Below are positions 11,042-21,690 of a stretch of DNA of 64,000 bases, piece after piece. The position numbers and the translations under genes were made by a program. The notes beneath the pieces are model-generated. The model was not told the DNA's origin. It saw nothing but the letters and a program-made list of their open reading frames with translations, and searched no databases. The stretch's first letter is position 1, and each line of letters begins with the position of its first letter. Origin of the DNA: Rhodanobacter sp. 67-28 (GTDB lineage Bacteria > Pseudomonadota > Gammaproteobacteria > Xanthomonadales > Rhodanobacteraceae); NCBI GenBank assembly GCA_001898415.1, contig MKTU01000024.1, positions 84,656-148,655 of the forward strand, written 5' to 3'.

Positions 11042-11734
11042 GTGAGTGGTGACGATACGCGCGTGGCCTCCGCCACGCCTGCGACGGCAGTTGCCGAGCG
11101 CCTGCGCATCACCGAGATCTTCCACTCGATCCAGGGCGAAGCCGACGCCATCGGCTGGCGCACCGTGTTCGTGCGCCTCACCGGTTGCCCGCTGCGCTGC
11201 GTGTGGTGCGACACCGAGTATTCGTTCCACGGCGGCGACTGGCACGCGATCGACGACATCATGGCCGAGGTCGCGCGGCACGGCGCGAAGCATGTCTGCG
11301 TCACCGGCGGCGAGCCGCTGGCGCAGAAGCGCTGCCTGATCCTGCTGCGCAAGCTGTGCGACGCCGGCTATGAGGTGTCGCTGGAGACTTCCGGCGCGCT
11401 GGACGTGTCCGCCGTGGACGCGCGCGTGCACAAGGTGATGGACCTGAAGGCGCCCGATTCCGGCGAGAGCGGCCGCAACCTGTGGTCCAACCTGGATCAT
11501 CTGCTGCCGCACGACCAGATCAAGATCGTGCTCGCCAGCCGCGGTGACTACGAGTGGGCGCGCGCCATGCTGACCGAGCACGCCCTGACCGGTCGCTGCA
11601 TGGTGCTGTTCTCCCCGGTGCACGGCGCGGTCGAACCGCGCGAACTGGCCGAGTGGATCCTCGCCGACAAGCTCGACGTGCGGTTCCAGCTGCAGCTGCA
11701 CAAGCTGCTGTGGAACGACGCGAAAGGCAAGTAG
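11042..11734 (+). CDS. queE: 7-carboxy-7-deazaguanine synthase QueE
   Basis: Radical-SAM enzyme that converts 6-carboxy-tetrahydropterin to 7-carboxy-7-deazaguanine in queuosine biosynthesis. The 230-residue product carries the cluster motif CPLRCVWC (C-x3-C-x2-C) and the upstream SIQGEAD substrate region. I chose the GTG at 11042, seven bases after cpoB; no ATG fits the family N-terminus. The next step enzyme, queC, follows after 94 bases. Confidence 0.95.
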   Translation: MSGDDTRVASATPATAVAERLRITEIFHSIQGEADAIGWRTVFVRLTGCPLRCVWCDTEYSFHGGDWHAIDDIMAEVARHGAKHVCVTGGEPLAQKRCLILLRKLCDAGYEVSLETSGALDVSAVDARVHKVMDLKAPDSGESGRNLWSNLDHLLPHDQIKIVLASRGDYEWARAMLTEHALTGRCMVLFSPVHGAVEPRELAEWILADKLDVRFQLQLHKLLWNDAKGK

Positions 11735-11736
11735 AG

Positions 11737-11824
11737 GAAGCGAGAAGTGAGAGAACAGCGGCGAGCAACGCCTTTTCCCACTTCTCACTCCTCTTCACTC
11801 GCTTCTCGCCGTTTTTCTTTTTCC
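11737..11824. repeat. Purine/pyrimidine-skewed imperfect inverted repeat between queE and queC
   Basis: The left half is GA-rich (GAAGCGAG at 11737-11744, then AAGTGAGAG) and the right half CT-rich (CTTCTCACTCC, then CTCGCTTC at 11798-11805), followed by a T-rich run GTTTTTCTTTTTCC. The arms can fold imperfectly and the T-run gives it a terminator-like end. Similar GAGAAGTGAGAAGCGAG strings occur between genes in related genomes (recollection). It may be both a dispersed repeat and a weak terminator. Confidence 0.4.
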
Positions 11825-11828
11825 ATGG

Positions 11829-12524
11829 ATGCAAACCATGCCTGACCCACAATCCCGCAAGGCCGTCGTACTCGTTTCCGGCGGCATGGATTCGGCCGTC
11901 ACCATCGCGATCGCCCGCGAGCAGGGCTACCAGGTGCACGCGTTGAGCGTGGCCTATGGCCAGCGCCACCGTTCCGAGCTGGCGGCATCCGATCGGGTGG
12001 CGAGCATGCTCGGTGCGGTCGAGCACAAGACCGTGGCGGTCGACCTGCGCAGCATCGGCGGGTCGGCCCTCACCGCCGACATCGAGGTGCCGCTGGATGC
12101 GGGCGACAGCAGCGAGATCCCGGTGACCTACGTGCCGGCACGCAACACGATCATGCTGTCGATCGCGCTGGGCTGGGCCGAGGTGCTCGGCTCCAGCGAC
12201 ATCTGGTGTGGCGTCAACGCGGTCGACTACTCGGGCTATCCGGATTGCCGGCCTGCCTTCGTCGCGGCGTTCGAAGCGCTGGCCAACGTGGCCACGAAGG
12301 CCGGGGTCGAGGGGGCGGGTATCCGCGTGCACGCGCCGCTGATGCACATGAGCAAGGCCGACATCGCGCGCGAAGGTCGTCGCCTCGGCGTCGACTTTTC
12401 GGCCACGGTCAGCTGCTACCGCGCCGATGACGAGGGTCGCGCCTGCGGCCACTGCGACGCCTGCCGGCTGCGCGCGCAGGGCTTCCGCGAAGCGGGCATG
12501 GCCGATCCCACGCGCTACGCCTGA
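11829..12524 (+). CDS. queC: 7-cyano-7-deazaguanine synthase QueC
   Basis: ATP-dependent enzyme making preQ0 from 7-carboxy-7-deazaguanine. The 231-residue product has the PP-loop SGGMDSAVT near residues 17-25 and a C-terminal zinc site in [17 protein letters not shown]. No clear ribosome site precedes either ATG (11829 or 11838); the first is reported. It shares the pathway with queE just upstream. Confidence 0.95.
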   Translation: MQTMPDPQSRKAVVLVSGGMDSAVTIAIAREQGYQVHALSVAYGQRHRSELAASDRVASMLGAVEHKTVAVDLRSIGGSALTADIEVPLDAGDSSEIPVTYVPARNTIMLSIALGWAEVLGSSDIWCGVNAVDYSGYPDCRPAFVAAFEALANVATKAGVEGAGIRVHAPLMHMSKADIAREGRRLGVDFSATVSCYRADDEGRACGHCDACRLRAQGFREAGMADPTRYA

Positions 12525-12536
12525 GCGCGCGTTTGC

Positions 12537-12565
12537 TTGTGCCATCATGGAGCACACCGTAAAAT
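12537..12565 (+). promoter_or_regulatory. Sigma-70-type promoter for tRNA-Lys
   Basis: TTGTGC at 12537-12542 and TAAAAT at 12560-12565 are separated by exactly 17 bases and lie 35 bases before the tRNA. A GCCCGGC-CACG-GCCGGGC stem (12575-12592) sits in the predicted 5' leader. This is motif matching only. Confidence 0.55.
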
Positions 12566-12600
12566 CGAAGGCTTGCCCGGCCACGGCCGGGCGCTTGCAC

Positions 12601-12676
12601 GGGTCGTTAGCTCAGTTGGTAGAGCAGTAGACTTTTAATCTATTGGTCCCGGGTTCGAATCCCGGACGACCCACCA
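12601..12676 (+). tRNA. tRNA-Lys (anticodon UUU)
   Basis: The acceptor arms GGGTCGT and ACGACCC pair, the D-arm GCTCAGTTGGTAGAGC and the T-arm GGGTTCGAATCCC are canonical, and the anticodon loop CTTTTAA places UUU in the anticodon. The CCA end is encoded. A CGCCGCC/GGCGGCG stem at 12687-12713 follows and may end transcription against the convergent kinase gene. Confidence 0.97.
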
Positions 12677-12713
12677 ACTCCCCACGCGCCGCCGTTCGCG
12701 AATCCAGGCGGCG

Positions 12714-14612
12714 TCACGCCCCGTCACGGGCGGCCAGCGCGGCCAGCATCGCACTGCGCAAGCGCTGCGGCGAGACCGGTTTGTACAGCACCGTCAGCTT
12801 GTCGGCGAGCACCTCCTGCAGGCGCTCGGCGCGCGTCTCGCCGGTCACCAGCAGACGCGCGAAGCGCGCTTCGCCGTCGCGTTGGTAGAGGCGGTCGAGT
12901 TCCGCGAACAGGTCGATGCCGCGCTCGCCCGAGCGCAGGTGCAGGTCGCAGATCACGATGTCGACCGGCGCCGGCCAGTTCTCGATCGCCTCCTGCGCCT
13001 GCTGATGATCTTCGGCCACCGCCACGTCGCAGCCCCAGCTGCGCAGCAGGAAGCGGATGCCGGAGAGGATCGCCGGATCGTCGTCGAGCACCAGCACCCG
13101 GCGGCCAGCCAGGTCGCCGGCGGGCTCTTCCTCCGCCTCCGTCGGCGGCGGCAACATCTGCGCGCTGGCCAGCGGCAGCTCGAAGTGGAACATGCTGCCG
13201 CGGCCGGGGCGCGAGTCCACCCCGACCACGGTGTCGAGCAGTTGCGCCAGGCGCTGTACCGTGGCCAGGCCCAGGCCGAGGCCCGACTGGGAGCCGTCGG
13301 CGAGCCCGGGGTCGCTGTGGTCGTCGATGCGGTAGAACTCGTCGAACACGTGCGCCAGGTGTTCGGCGGCGATGCCGCTGCCGGTATCCCACACCTCGAT
13401 GCGCAGGCGGTCGCCGCCGCAGCGGCGCGCACCGATCAGGGCGCCGCCGCGGCGGGTGAAGCGCAAGGCGTTGCTGACCAGATTGTTGAGCATGCGCGTG
13501 AGCATCGTGCGGTCGCTGCGTACCCAGTCGCGCACGGGGTGGAGGCGCAGCACCAACCCGCGTTGCTCGGCCACCATGCTGAAGGTGCGGCTGACCGCGG
13601 CGAACACCTGGTTGAGCGGAAATTCGCTGATCTCGACCTGCACCGCGCCGGCTTCCAGCCGCGACAGGTCCAGCAGCTCGCCGAACAGATGGTCGAGCGA
13701 GTGCACGCATTCCTGGATGTGTGCGATGCGGTCCAGCCGCTGCGGGTCGTGTTCGTCGAGCGCCAGCGCGGCCGAGAACAGGGTCAGCGCGTACAGCGGC
13801 TGGCGCAGGTCGTGCGCGGCGGCGGCGAGGAAACGCGAACGGGCCTCGCTGGCCGCTTCCAGCGCGGCATTCTTGTGTTCCAGTTCGAGCGTGGCCTCCT
13901 CGATGCGCTCGCGCAGGCCGCGGCGACTCTCGAACAGCGCGGCGGCAGCGTGGTTGAAGCCCCGCTGCAGCTCGCCGATCTCGGTGTGATCGGTCACCGG
14001 CACGCTGGCGGGCTGGTCGTCCCGACCCAGTTGCCCCACCGCGCCGGCCAGGCGCCGCAGCGGTGCGCTGATCCAGCGCGCCGCCTGCCAGCCGATCACG
14101 CCGGCCACCAGCAGGCTCAGCAGCAGCGCGATCAAGGCGTGGCGCAGCGTGGCCCGTTGCGCGGCGACGGCGTCGCGCAGGCTCACGTTGACCAGTACCG
14201 AGCCCAGCACCTGGGGCGTCGCCTGCGCGGTGTCGACGACCTCGCGCACCACGCTGGTGACGTCGTGGCCGTCGTCGGCGGCGCGATGATCGGCCAGGAT
14301 CTGGCCGTCCGCGGTGCGGATCTGCACGCGTGTCACATGGGGCAGTTCACCGATCGAATCGGCGATGCGCAGCAGTTCGCGCAGCCGCATCGTCCGCAGA
14401 GGCTGCACGCACACCGACGCGGTCTGGGTGGCGATGGCGTTGGCGTTGCCGCGCGCCATCTGATGCAGGGTGTCCAGTTGCCGCTGGGTGAGCAGGGTCA
14501 CCAGCAATGCAGCCGTGATCAGGGTGGGCACCAGCGCCACGAAGGCCATGCGCTGGACCAGCGACGTGTGGTGCCACAACCTTGCCAGCCACGAGTTGCC
14601 CGCCAGATCCAT
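12714..14612 (-). CDS. Hybrid sensor histidine kinase with C-terminal receiver
   Basis: Membrane sensor kinase of about 632 residues. Order: membrane helix (20-42), periplasmic sensor region (about 43-155), second helix (157-176), HAMP (about 177-235), coiled coil, HisKA with phospho-acceptor H267 in AAAHDLRQPL, HATPase with N-box NNLVSNALRF and G-box GSGLGLGLA, and a REC domain with acidic DDD and phospho-acceptor D556 in ICDLHL. No output domain or partner regulator is adjacent. I prefer the start at 14612 (MDLAGN, just before the first helix); an in-frame start at 14708 would add a basic extension. The stimulus is unknown. Confidence 0.88.
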   Translation of the reverse strand: MDLAGNSWLARLWHHTSLVQRMAFVALVPTLITAALLVTLLTQRQLDTLHQMARGNANAIATQTASVCVQPLRTMRLRELLRIADSIGELPHVTRVQIRTADGQILADHRAADDGHDVTSVVREVVDTAQATPQVLGSVLVNVSLRDAVAAQRATLRHALIALLLSLLVAGVIGWQAARWISAPLRRLAGAVGQLGRDDQPASVPVTDHTEIGELQRGFNHAAAALFESRRGLRERIEEATLELEHKNAALEAASEARSRFLAAAAHDLRQPLYALTLFSAALALDEHDPQRLDRIAHIQECVHSLDHLFGELLDLSRLEAGAVQVEISEFPLNQVFAAVSRTFSMVAEQRGLVLRLHPVRDWVRSDRTMLTRMLNNLVSNALRFTRRGGALIGARRCGGDRLRIEVWDTGSGIAAEHLAHVFDEFYRIDDHSDPGLADGSQSGLGLGLATVQRLAQLLDTVVGVDSRPGRGSMFHFELPLASAQMLPPPTEAEEEPAGDLAGRRVLVLDDDPAILSGIRFLLRSWGCDVAVAEDHQQAQEAIENWPAPVDIVICDLHLRSGERGIDLFAELDRLYQRDGEARFARLLVTGETRAERLQEVLADKLTVLYKPVSPQRLRSAMLAALAARDGA

Positions 14613-14738
14613 CGTCTGCCCGCCCCGTCGGAACACCCCGCCGATACCCCGGTACCGCCGCGGGATGCGTCGTGCACGCCGGGCGCCGTTGCCGGGAATG
14701 TAGCGCAACCCCGCGCAAAGGGAAGCGCCGGCGCGCGC

Positions 14739-15449
14739 TTACTCCCCCGTGCGGCGACGCCGGCGGCGGGCCAGCCGCTCGAACAGCAGCGGCAGCAGGG
14801 CGAGCAGGGCGATCGCGCCCAGCGGCAGCAGGACTTCGCGGTGCATGAACAGGCCCAGGCCGATGCGGTCGCTCTCGCTCATCGCGTCGGCCAGGCCGGC
14901 GCCAACCGACGTCTCGAACACCAGCGACACCGTGCCGCCCAGCCAGCTGGCGCCGAGGAACAGCCACAGCGGACAGCGCAGCCAGGCCAGTGCCACGGTG
15001 ACCGCGCCGAACGGCAGTACCGGCACGAAGCGCAGGAACAGGGTGTAGCTGACCGGATGGCGTTCGAAGCCGTGGTGCAGCCGCGCGACCAGCGGCGGCG
15101 GCTGCGCGCTGCCCGGGCCGAACGCCTGGCGGCTGGCGAGATACAGGATCAGCGCGCCAAGGGTGAGCCCGAGCGACGAGGTCAGTGTCGCGTCGACCAC
15201 GCCGAAGGCGAAGCCGCCGGCCAGGATGATCACGATGGTGCCGGGGATGCCGGTAGCCACGCCGAGGGTCAGCAGGCCGACGTAGGCCAGCCGGGCCAGC
15301 CACGGGTGTTGCTCGATCAGGGCGTGCAGCTCGGCCTGGTGGGCCAGCAACTGGCGCGGGGTCAGCGCGTGCAGCGAGCCCGAGGCGAACAGCAGCACGC
15401 CTGCCAGCAACAGCAGGGCCAGCGGCAGCGCGGCGCGCCAGCGGCTCAA
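14739..15449 (-). CDS. TVP38/TMEM64-family (DedA-like) membrane protein
   Basis: Integral membrane protein of 236 residues with about six hydrophobic helices, and the VTT-domain features GIPGTIVIILAGGFAFG and FVPVLPFGAVTVA. Relatives are implicated in lipid scrambling or envelope homeostasis, but the substrate is unknown. Its start overlaps the stop of the upstream deaminase gene (ATGA), so the two form a pair on the minus strand. Confidence 0.85.
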   Translation of the reverse strand: MSRWRAALPLALLLLAGVLLFASGSLHALTPRQLLAHQAELHALIEQHPWLARLAYVGLLTLGVATGIPGTIVIILAGGFAFGVVDATLTSSLGLTLGALILYLASRQAFGPGSAQPPPLVARLHHGFERHPVSYTLFLRFVPVLPFGAVTVALAWLRCPLWLFLGASWLGGTVSLVFETSVGAGLADAMSESDRIGLGLFMHREVLLPLGAIALLALLPLLFERLARRRRRRTGE

Positions 15450-16006
15450 TACGGCGTGCCGGTGGCGCCGTAGCTGGCGAGCACGTCACGGGCCTGGTCG
15501 CGCAGGATGTCGCGGCGCACGGCGATATGGCGGCGGGCCAGTTCGCCGATCCAGTCCGCCGGCAGCGGGCCTTCGTCGAACTGGGTGAGCTCCTCCACGT
15601 CTTCCGCGCGTGCGCCGATCAGCAACTCGTCGATGCCTGCCCACACGCTGGCGCCGTAGCACTGGCAGCACGGCTGCGAGCTGGTGGCCAGCGCGTATTG
15701 GCTGCCGTCCTCGTTGAGGCGGTGCCGGCTGAGCCGCTGCTGGGCGATCATGATCGCCATCATCTCGGCGTGGGCGACCGAGCAGCCTTGCGGCACCACG
15801 CGGTTGACGCCGACGGCGACCAGCCGCCCGCTGTGGTTGTTGAACACGGCCGCGCCGAACGGCCCGCCGCCGCCGCGCTCCACGTTCTGCCGGGACAGCT
15901 CGATCGCCAGCCCCACGCGCTCCTCGTCGCTGTGGTAGCGCTTGTTGGTATCGGCCACGTCGCCGATCCAGGGCGGCAGGGTCAGGTGGATCTGCAGCGG
16001 CAGCAT
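15446..16006 (-). CDS. Nucleoside/guanine deaminase-like zinc enzyme
   Basis: CMP/dCMP-deaminase superfamily protein of 186 residues. The zinc and catalytic motifs are visible: HAEMMAI (His ligand plus proton-shuttle Glu) and SSQPCCQCYGA (PCxxC). The overall pattern, with GPFGAAVFNN near the start, is closest to bacterial guanine deaminases, but the substrate cannot be fixed from sequence. It lies 10 bases after glnS and overlaps the TVP38-type gene. Confidence 0.82.
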   Translation of the reverse strand: MLPLQIHLTLPPWIGDVADTNKRYHSDEERVGLAIELSRQNVERGGGGPFGAAVFNNHSGRLVAVGVNRVVPQGCSVAHAEMMAIMIAQQRLSRHRLNEDGSQYALATSSQPCCQCYGASVWAGIDELLIGARAEDVEELTQFDEGPLPADWIGELARRHIAVRRDILRDQARDVLASYGATGTPY

Positions 16007-16016
16007 CGCGGTCTTC

Positions 16017-17765
<1,749 letters not shown>

Positions 17766-17878
17766 CGAGTGACGCTCGCGCGCGGTGGTGGAAACCGCAA
17801 AGTTTACCCCGTCGCCCGGACCGGGCGAAGAACGCCGTGGCCTTGCCCCGCGCCGCGCCGCGGGGTAGCTTGCCGCTC

Positions 17879-18148
17879 ATGCACACCGTCTACCGCGCGC
17901 AGAACCTGTTCGACGCCCATCTGGTCAAGGATGCGCTGGAGGCGGCCGAGATTCCGGCGTTCATCGCCGGCGAGTACCTCACCGGCGGCGTCGGCCAGTT
18001 GCCGGCGATGGATTTCATCGCGGTGATGGTGCCGGAAGCGGGGCTGGCACGGGCGCAGGACGTGGTGCGAGAGGTCGAGGCGGTGCTGGGCGAAGCCCGC
18101 CACGCGATCGACGAGATGCCCGACGATCCGCTGGCCGTACCCTGCTGA
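17879..18148 (+). CDS. DUF2007-domain small protein
   Basis: Soluble protein of 89 residues beginning MHTVYRAQNLFDAHLVKDALE, the characteristic N-terminus of DUF2007 (putative signal-transducing protein related to PII-like folds). An upstream in-frame ATG at 17837 would add 14 low-complexity residues and is not favoured. Function is unknown. It is divergent from glnS. Confidence 0.75.
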   Translation: MHTVYRAQNLFDAHLVKDALEAAEIPAFIAGEYLTGGVGQLPAMDFIAVMVPEAGLARAQDVVREVEAVLGEARHAIDEMPDDPLAVPC

Positions 18149-18248
18149 GCGGCGTGCGCCCGAACCGCCGAACCGCCCTGCGGTTGCCCCTGCGCCGCCC
18201 GGTCGTGCGCGGGATACTTGCCGGCATTCCTGTCGCCGAGAGCTTGCG

Positions 18249-19199
18249 ATGCATCCCGCCCACATTCGCCTGATCGCCCCCTCGGGCCATGCGCATGATC
18301 CTGTCGCCATGGCGCGCGGCGTGGCGCGCCTGCGCGAGGCGGGCTGCACGGTCGACGGCGAGGAGGTGCTGGCGCGTTTCGCGCAGCGTTTCGCCGGCAG
18401 CGACGCCGAGCGGGCGGCCGACATCAACGCGCTGGCGACGGCGGCGGTGCTGCCGGACATCGCGCTGACCACGCGCGGTGGCTACGGCGCGGCGCGCTTG
18501 TTGCCGCAGCTCGACTACCCTGCGCTGCGCGAGCGCCTGCACGGCGCACCGATCGCGCTGGTCGGCCACAGCGATTTCACCGCGCTGCAACTGGCCCTGC
18601 ATGCGAAGAGCGGCCTGTGCACGTTCAGTGGCCCGCTGCTGGCCGACCTCGGCGCCGAGGTGCCGGATGACTTCAGCTGGCGCCAGTTCTGGGCCACGCT
18701 GACCGCGCCGACGGCGCAGGTATGCTGGACGACCTCCGCCCGCGCCGGGCTCGACCTGCACGGCCCGCTGTGGGGCGGCAACCTGGCGATGTTGTGCAGC
18801 CTGCTCGGCACGCCGTACTTCCCCGTCATCGACGACGGCATCCTGTTCGTCGAGGACGTCGGCGAGGCGCCGTACCGGGTGGAGCGCATGTTGTACCAAC
18901 TGCATCTGTCCGGCGTGCTGGGGCGGCAGCAGGCGTTGCTGCTGGGCAGCTTCAGCCAGTGCGCGCCCGGCCATCGCGACAACGGCTACGAATTGCGCGA
19001 CGCGTTCGCCCAGATCCGCGCCGTGGCCGGCGTGCCGCTGGTCGACGGCCTGCCGCACGGCCATGGCGCCGAACAGCTCACGTTGCCGTTCGGCGCGCCT
19101 GCGCGCCTGCGCGTCGAGGACGGCCGCGCGCGGCTGGAAATCGGCGGCTATCCCCACCTCGATTGCGCCAACCCGGCCGGCCCGCCCGAAAAGCCGTAA
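18249..19199 (+). CDS. ldcA: LD-carboxypeptidase (muramoyltetrapeptide carboxypeptidase, S66)
   Basis: Cytosolic peptidoglycan-recycling enzyme that removes the terminal D-Ala from murein tetrapeptides. The 316-residue product has the nucleophile serine in VGHSDF, the glutamate in LFVEDVGE and the histidine in GLPHGHG, matching the Ser-Glu-His triad of family S66. The N-terminal RLIAPSG motif is typical. It is followed by ribH after 39 bases; a TAAAAT hexamer over its stop codon may be the ribH -10 element. Confidence 0.92.
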   Translation: MHPAHIRLIAPSGHAHDPVAMARGVARLREAGCTVDGEEVLARFAQRFAGSDAERAADINALATAAVLPDIALTTRGGYGAARLLPQLDYPALRERLHGAPIALVGHSDFTALQLALHAKSGLCTFSGPLLADLGAEVPDDFSWRQFWATLTAPTAQVCWTTSARAGLDLHGPLWGGNLAMLCSLLGTPYFPVIDDGILFVEDVGEAPYRVERMLYQLHLSGVLGRQQALLLGSFSQCAPGHRDNGYELRDAFAQIRAVAGVPLVDGLPHGHGAEQLTLPFGAPARLRVEDGRARLEIGGYPHLDCANPAGPPEKP

Positions 19200-19238
19200 A
19201 ATGGCCGGCCCGCACGGGCTTGCTCCCAGGAACAGACC

Positions 19239-19703
19239 ATGAAGACCATCGAAGGCGATTTCGCCACGCCCCACGGCCGCTTTGCCATCGTCGCCGGACG
19301 CTTCAACGGTTTCGTGGTGGAGCCGCTGGTTGCCGGCGCCCGCGACGCGCTGCTGCGCCATGGCGTGGCGGATGACGCGATCGAGCTGGTGCGCGTGCCC
19401 GGCGCCTGGGAAATCGCGCTGGTCGCGCACAAGCTGGCGCATTCGGGTGAGTACGCGGCCGTGATCGCGCTCGGCGCGGTGATCCGCGGCGCCACCCCCC
19501 ATTTCGATTTCGTCGCCGGCGAATGCGCCAAGGGCCTGGCCTCGGCCGCGCTCGGCTCCGGCGTGCCGGTGGCGTTCGGCGTGCTCACCACCGACTCCAT
19601 CGAACAGGCGATCGAGCGCGCCGGCACCAAGGCCGGCAACAAGGGTGCCGACGCCGCCCTGGCGGCGCTGGAGATGGCCAACCTCTACCGGAAACTCGGA
19701 TGA
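19239..19703 (+). CDS. ribH: 6,7-dimethyl-8-ribityllumazine synthase
   Basis: Penultimate riboflavin enzyme joining the ribityl-uracil to a butanone phosphate. The 154-residue product has [18 protein letters not shown] and the [17 protein letters not shown] segment with the catalytic histidine. Its product is also the antenna pigment of FeS-type bacterial photolyases; such a gene lies at 25.6 kb. The stop overlaps nusB (ATGA). Confidence 0.97.
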   Translation: MKTIEGDFATPHGRFAIVAGRFNGFVVEPLVAGARDALLRHGVADDAIELVRVPGAWEIALVAHKLAHSGEYAAVIALGAVIRGATPHFDFVAGECAKGLASAALGSGVPVAFGVLTTDSIEQAIERAGTKAGNKGADAALAALEMANLYRKLG

Positions 19704-20146
19704 GCGCGCGCGTCCACGGCCTCGACCTGCAGGCGCGCTCGCGGGCACGCCGCCGTGCCTTGCAGGCGCTGTACGCATGGCAGCTCAGCGGCAGCCACAT
19801 GAATGCGGTGATCGAGCAGTTCCGCCACGAACAGGACATGGAAGTGGCCGACCTGGAGTATTTCGAGGACCTGCTGCACGGCGTCGAGCAGCACGTCGAC
19901 GAGCTCGATGCCTGCCTGCGTCCGCACCTGGATCGCGAGGTGGCGCAGGTCGATCCGATCGAACGCGCCGCGCTGCGGCTGGCCGCCTACGAACTGAAGC
20001 ATCGGCCCGACGTGCCTTACCGCGTGGTGCTGAACGAGGCGATCGAAGTGACCAAGCGCTTCGGCGCCGATCACGGTCACAGCTACGTCAACGGCGTGCT
20101 GGACAAGCTGGCCGCCGAGTTGCGCGCGCTCGAGAAGGGCGCTTGA
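19700..20146 (+). CDS. nusB: Transcription antitermination factor NusB
   Basis: All-alpha RNA-binding protein of rRNA antitermination complexes with NusE. The 148-residue product has the [16 protein letters not shown] start, [11 protein letters not shown] and [17 protein letters not shown] signature. It overlaps ribH upstream and the acetyltransferase downstream (TGATG), consistent with one operon. Confidence 0.96.
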   Translation: MSARVHGLDLQARSRARRRALQALYAWQLSGSHMNAVIEQFRHEQDMEVADLEYFEDLLHGVEQHVDELDACLRPHLDREVAQVDPIERAALRLAAYELKHRPDVPYRVVLNEAIEVTKRFGADHGHSYVNGVLDKLAAELRALEKGA

Positions 20147-20691
20147 TGCAGCCCGCCGTCGTGCCTGCGGGCATCGATCCGGTGCCTCCGCTCGAAACCG
20201 CGCGCCTGCGCCTGCGCGGCCATCGCGCCGACGACCACGACGCCCTGCTGGCGATCTGGTCCGATCCGGTCGTGGTGCGTTACATCGGCGGTCGCCCGTC
20301 CACGCGGCAGGAAGCCTGGTTGCGGCTGCTGCGCTATCCGGGCCTGTGGTGCGTGCTCGGCTACGGCTACTGGGCGATCGAGGAGAAATCCAGCGGTCGC
20401 TGCATCGGCGACATCGGCTACGCCGATTTCCGGCGCGAGATCGAACCCTCGCTCGAAGGCATGCCCGAACTCGGCTGGGTGCTGGCCGCGGACAGTCACG
20501 GCAAGGGTTACGCCAGCGAAGCGCTGGCGGCGGTGCTGGCCTGGGGCCAGGCGCATCTGGGCGACCACACCGCGGTATGCATCATCGATCCGGACAACGC
20601 CGCCTCGATCCGCCTTGCCGAAAAGGCCGGCTTTGCGCTGCGCCAGCAGACCACCTACATGGGCGACCCGGTGCTGCTGTTCACGCGCTGA
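20146..20691 (+). CDS. GNAT-family N-acetyltransferase (RimJ/RimL-like)
   Basis: The 181-residue product has an ETARLRLRGHRADD start, the GDIGYADF beta strand and the acetyl-CoA loop region with GKGYASEALAAVLAW, then IIDPDNAASIRLAEKAGF. This is the Acetyltransf_3 pattern of RimJ/RimL relatives; the target is unknown. It is inserted between nusB and thiL, which are usually adjacent, and overlaps nusB by one base, so it probably belongs to the same transcript. Confidence 0.88.
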   Translation: MQPAVVPAGIDPVPPLETARLRLRGHRADDHDALLAIWSDPVVVRYIGGRPSTRQEAWLRLLRYPGLWCVLGYGYWAIEEKSSGRCIGDIGYADFRREIEPSLEGMPELGWVLAADSHGKGYASEALAAVLAWGQAHLGDHTAVCIIDPDNAASIRLAEKAGFALRQQTTYMGDPVLLFTR

Positions 20692-20721
20692 CGAGCCCGG
20701 CAACAGAGGCGAGCGACGCTG

Positions 20722-21690
20722 ATGGAATTCGACCTGATCGAGCTGATCCGGCAGCGCACCGTGCAGGCGCGCGACGACGTGCGGCTGGGCATCGGCGACG
20801 ACGCGGCCGTGCTCGCCGTGCCCGCCGGGCAGGAGCTGGCGGTGGCGATCGACACGCTGGTCGAAGGCGTGCATTTTCCGCGCGGTACCGATCCGGCCGA
20901 CATCGGCTGGAAGGCGCTGGCGGTGAACCTCTCCGACCTGGCGGCGATGGGTGCCACGCCGGCCTGGGCGCTGCTGGGGCTGACCCTGCCGCAGGCGGAT
21001 CGCGCCTTCGTAGAAGGCTTCGTCGACGGATTTTCGCGGCTGGCCGCTGTGCACCGGCTGGCGCTGGTCGGTGGCGATACCACGCGCGGCCCGCTGACCG
21101 TGAGCGTCGCGGTGCACGGCTTCGTGCCGCCGGGCAAGGCGCTGACCCGGGCCGGTGCGCGCGTGGGCGACGCGGTGCTGGTCACCGGCACGCTGGGCGA
21201 TGCCGCCGCCGGCCTGAACGTGCTGCAGCAATGGCGCCGCGAGGAGGATGATCGCGGCCAGTTGCGCGACTACCTCGTCGAACGGCTGAACCGGCCGACG
21301 CCGCGGCTGGCCGCCGGTGTCGCGCTGCGTGGGCAGGCGCATGCCTGCGTCGACGTTTCCGACGGCCTGCTCGCCGACCTGGGCCACATCTGCGCCGCCA
21401 GCGGCGTGGGAGCCGAGATCGACGCCGCGCTGCTGCCGCGCTCGTCGGCGCTCTTGGGCCTCTACGACGACGCCACCGCGCTGCACTTTGCGCTGGGCGG
21501 CGGCGACGATTACGAGTTGTGCTTCTGCGTGCCGCCCGACCGGTTGAGCCAGGTGCAGGCCGACCTGTCGCGGCTCGGCTGCGGTGCCACTCGCATCGGC
21601 CGGATCGTGGCCGGCACCGGGGTGCGCGTACGTGGCCACGACGGTGGCTGGATGGAGCCCGGCACGCCGGGCTGGGAGCATTTCGCGTGA
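20722..21690 (+). CDS. thiL: Thiamine-monophosphate kinase
   Basis: Phosphorylates thiamine monophosphate to the diphosphate. The 322-residue product has GIGDDAAVL near residue 27, the metal-binding DTLVEGVHF segment, GATPAWALLGL, and CVDVSDGLLADLGHI. Length matches E. coli ThiL (325). The stop overlaps the GTG start of pgpA (GTGA). Confidence 0.96.
   Translation: MEFDLIELIRQRTVQARDDVRLGIGDDAAVLAVPAGQELAVAIDTLVEGVHFPRGTDPADIGWKALAVNLSDLAAMGATPAWALLGLTLPQADRAFVEGFVDGFSRLAAVHRLALVGGDTTRGPLTVSVAVHGFVPPGKALTRAGARVGDAVLVTGTLGDAAAGLNVLQQWRREEDDRGQLRDYLVERLNRPTPRLAAGVALRGQAHACVDVSDGLLADLGHICAASGVGAEIDAALLPRSSALLGLYDDATALHFALGGGDDYELCFCVPPDRLSQVQADLSRLGCGATRIGRIVAGTGVRVRGHDGGWMEPGTPGWEHFA

Noticed and set aside
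11735..11828. preQ1 riboswitch before queC
   Set aside because: The gap is a GA/CT-skewed inverted repeat without the preQ1 pseudoknot consensus.
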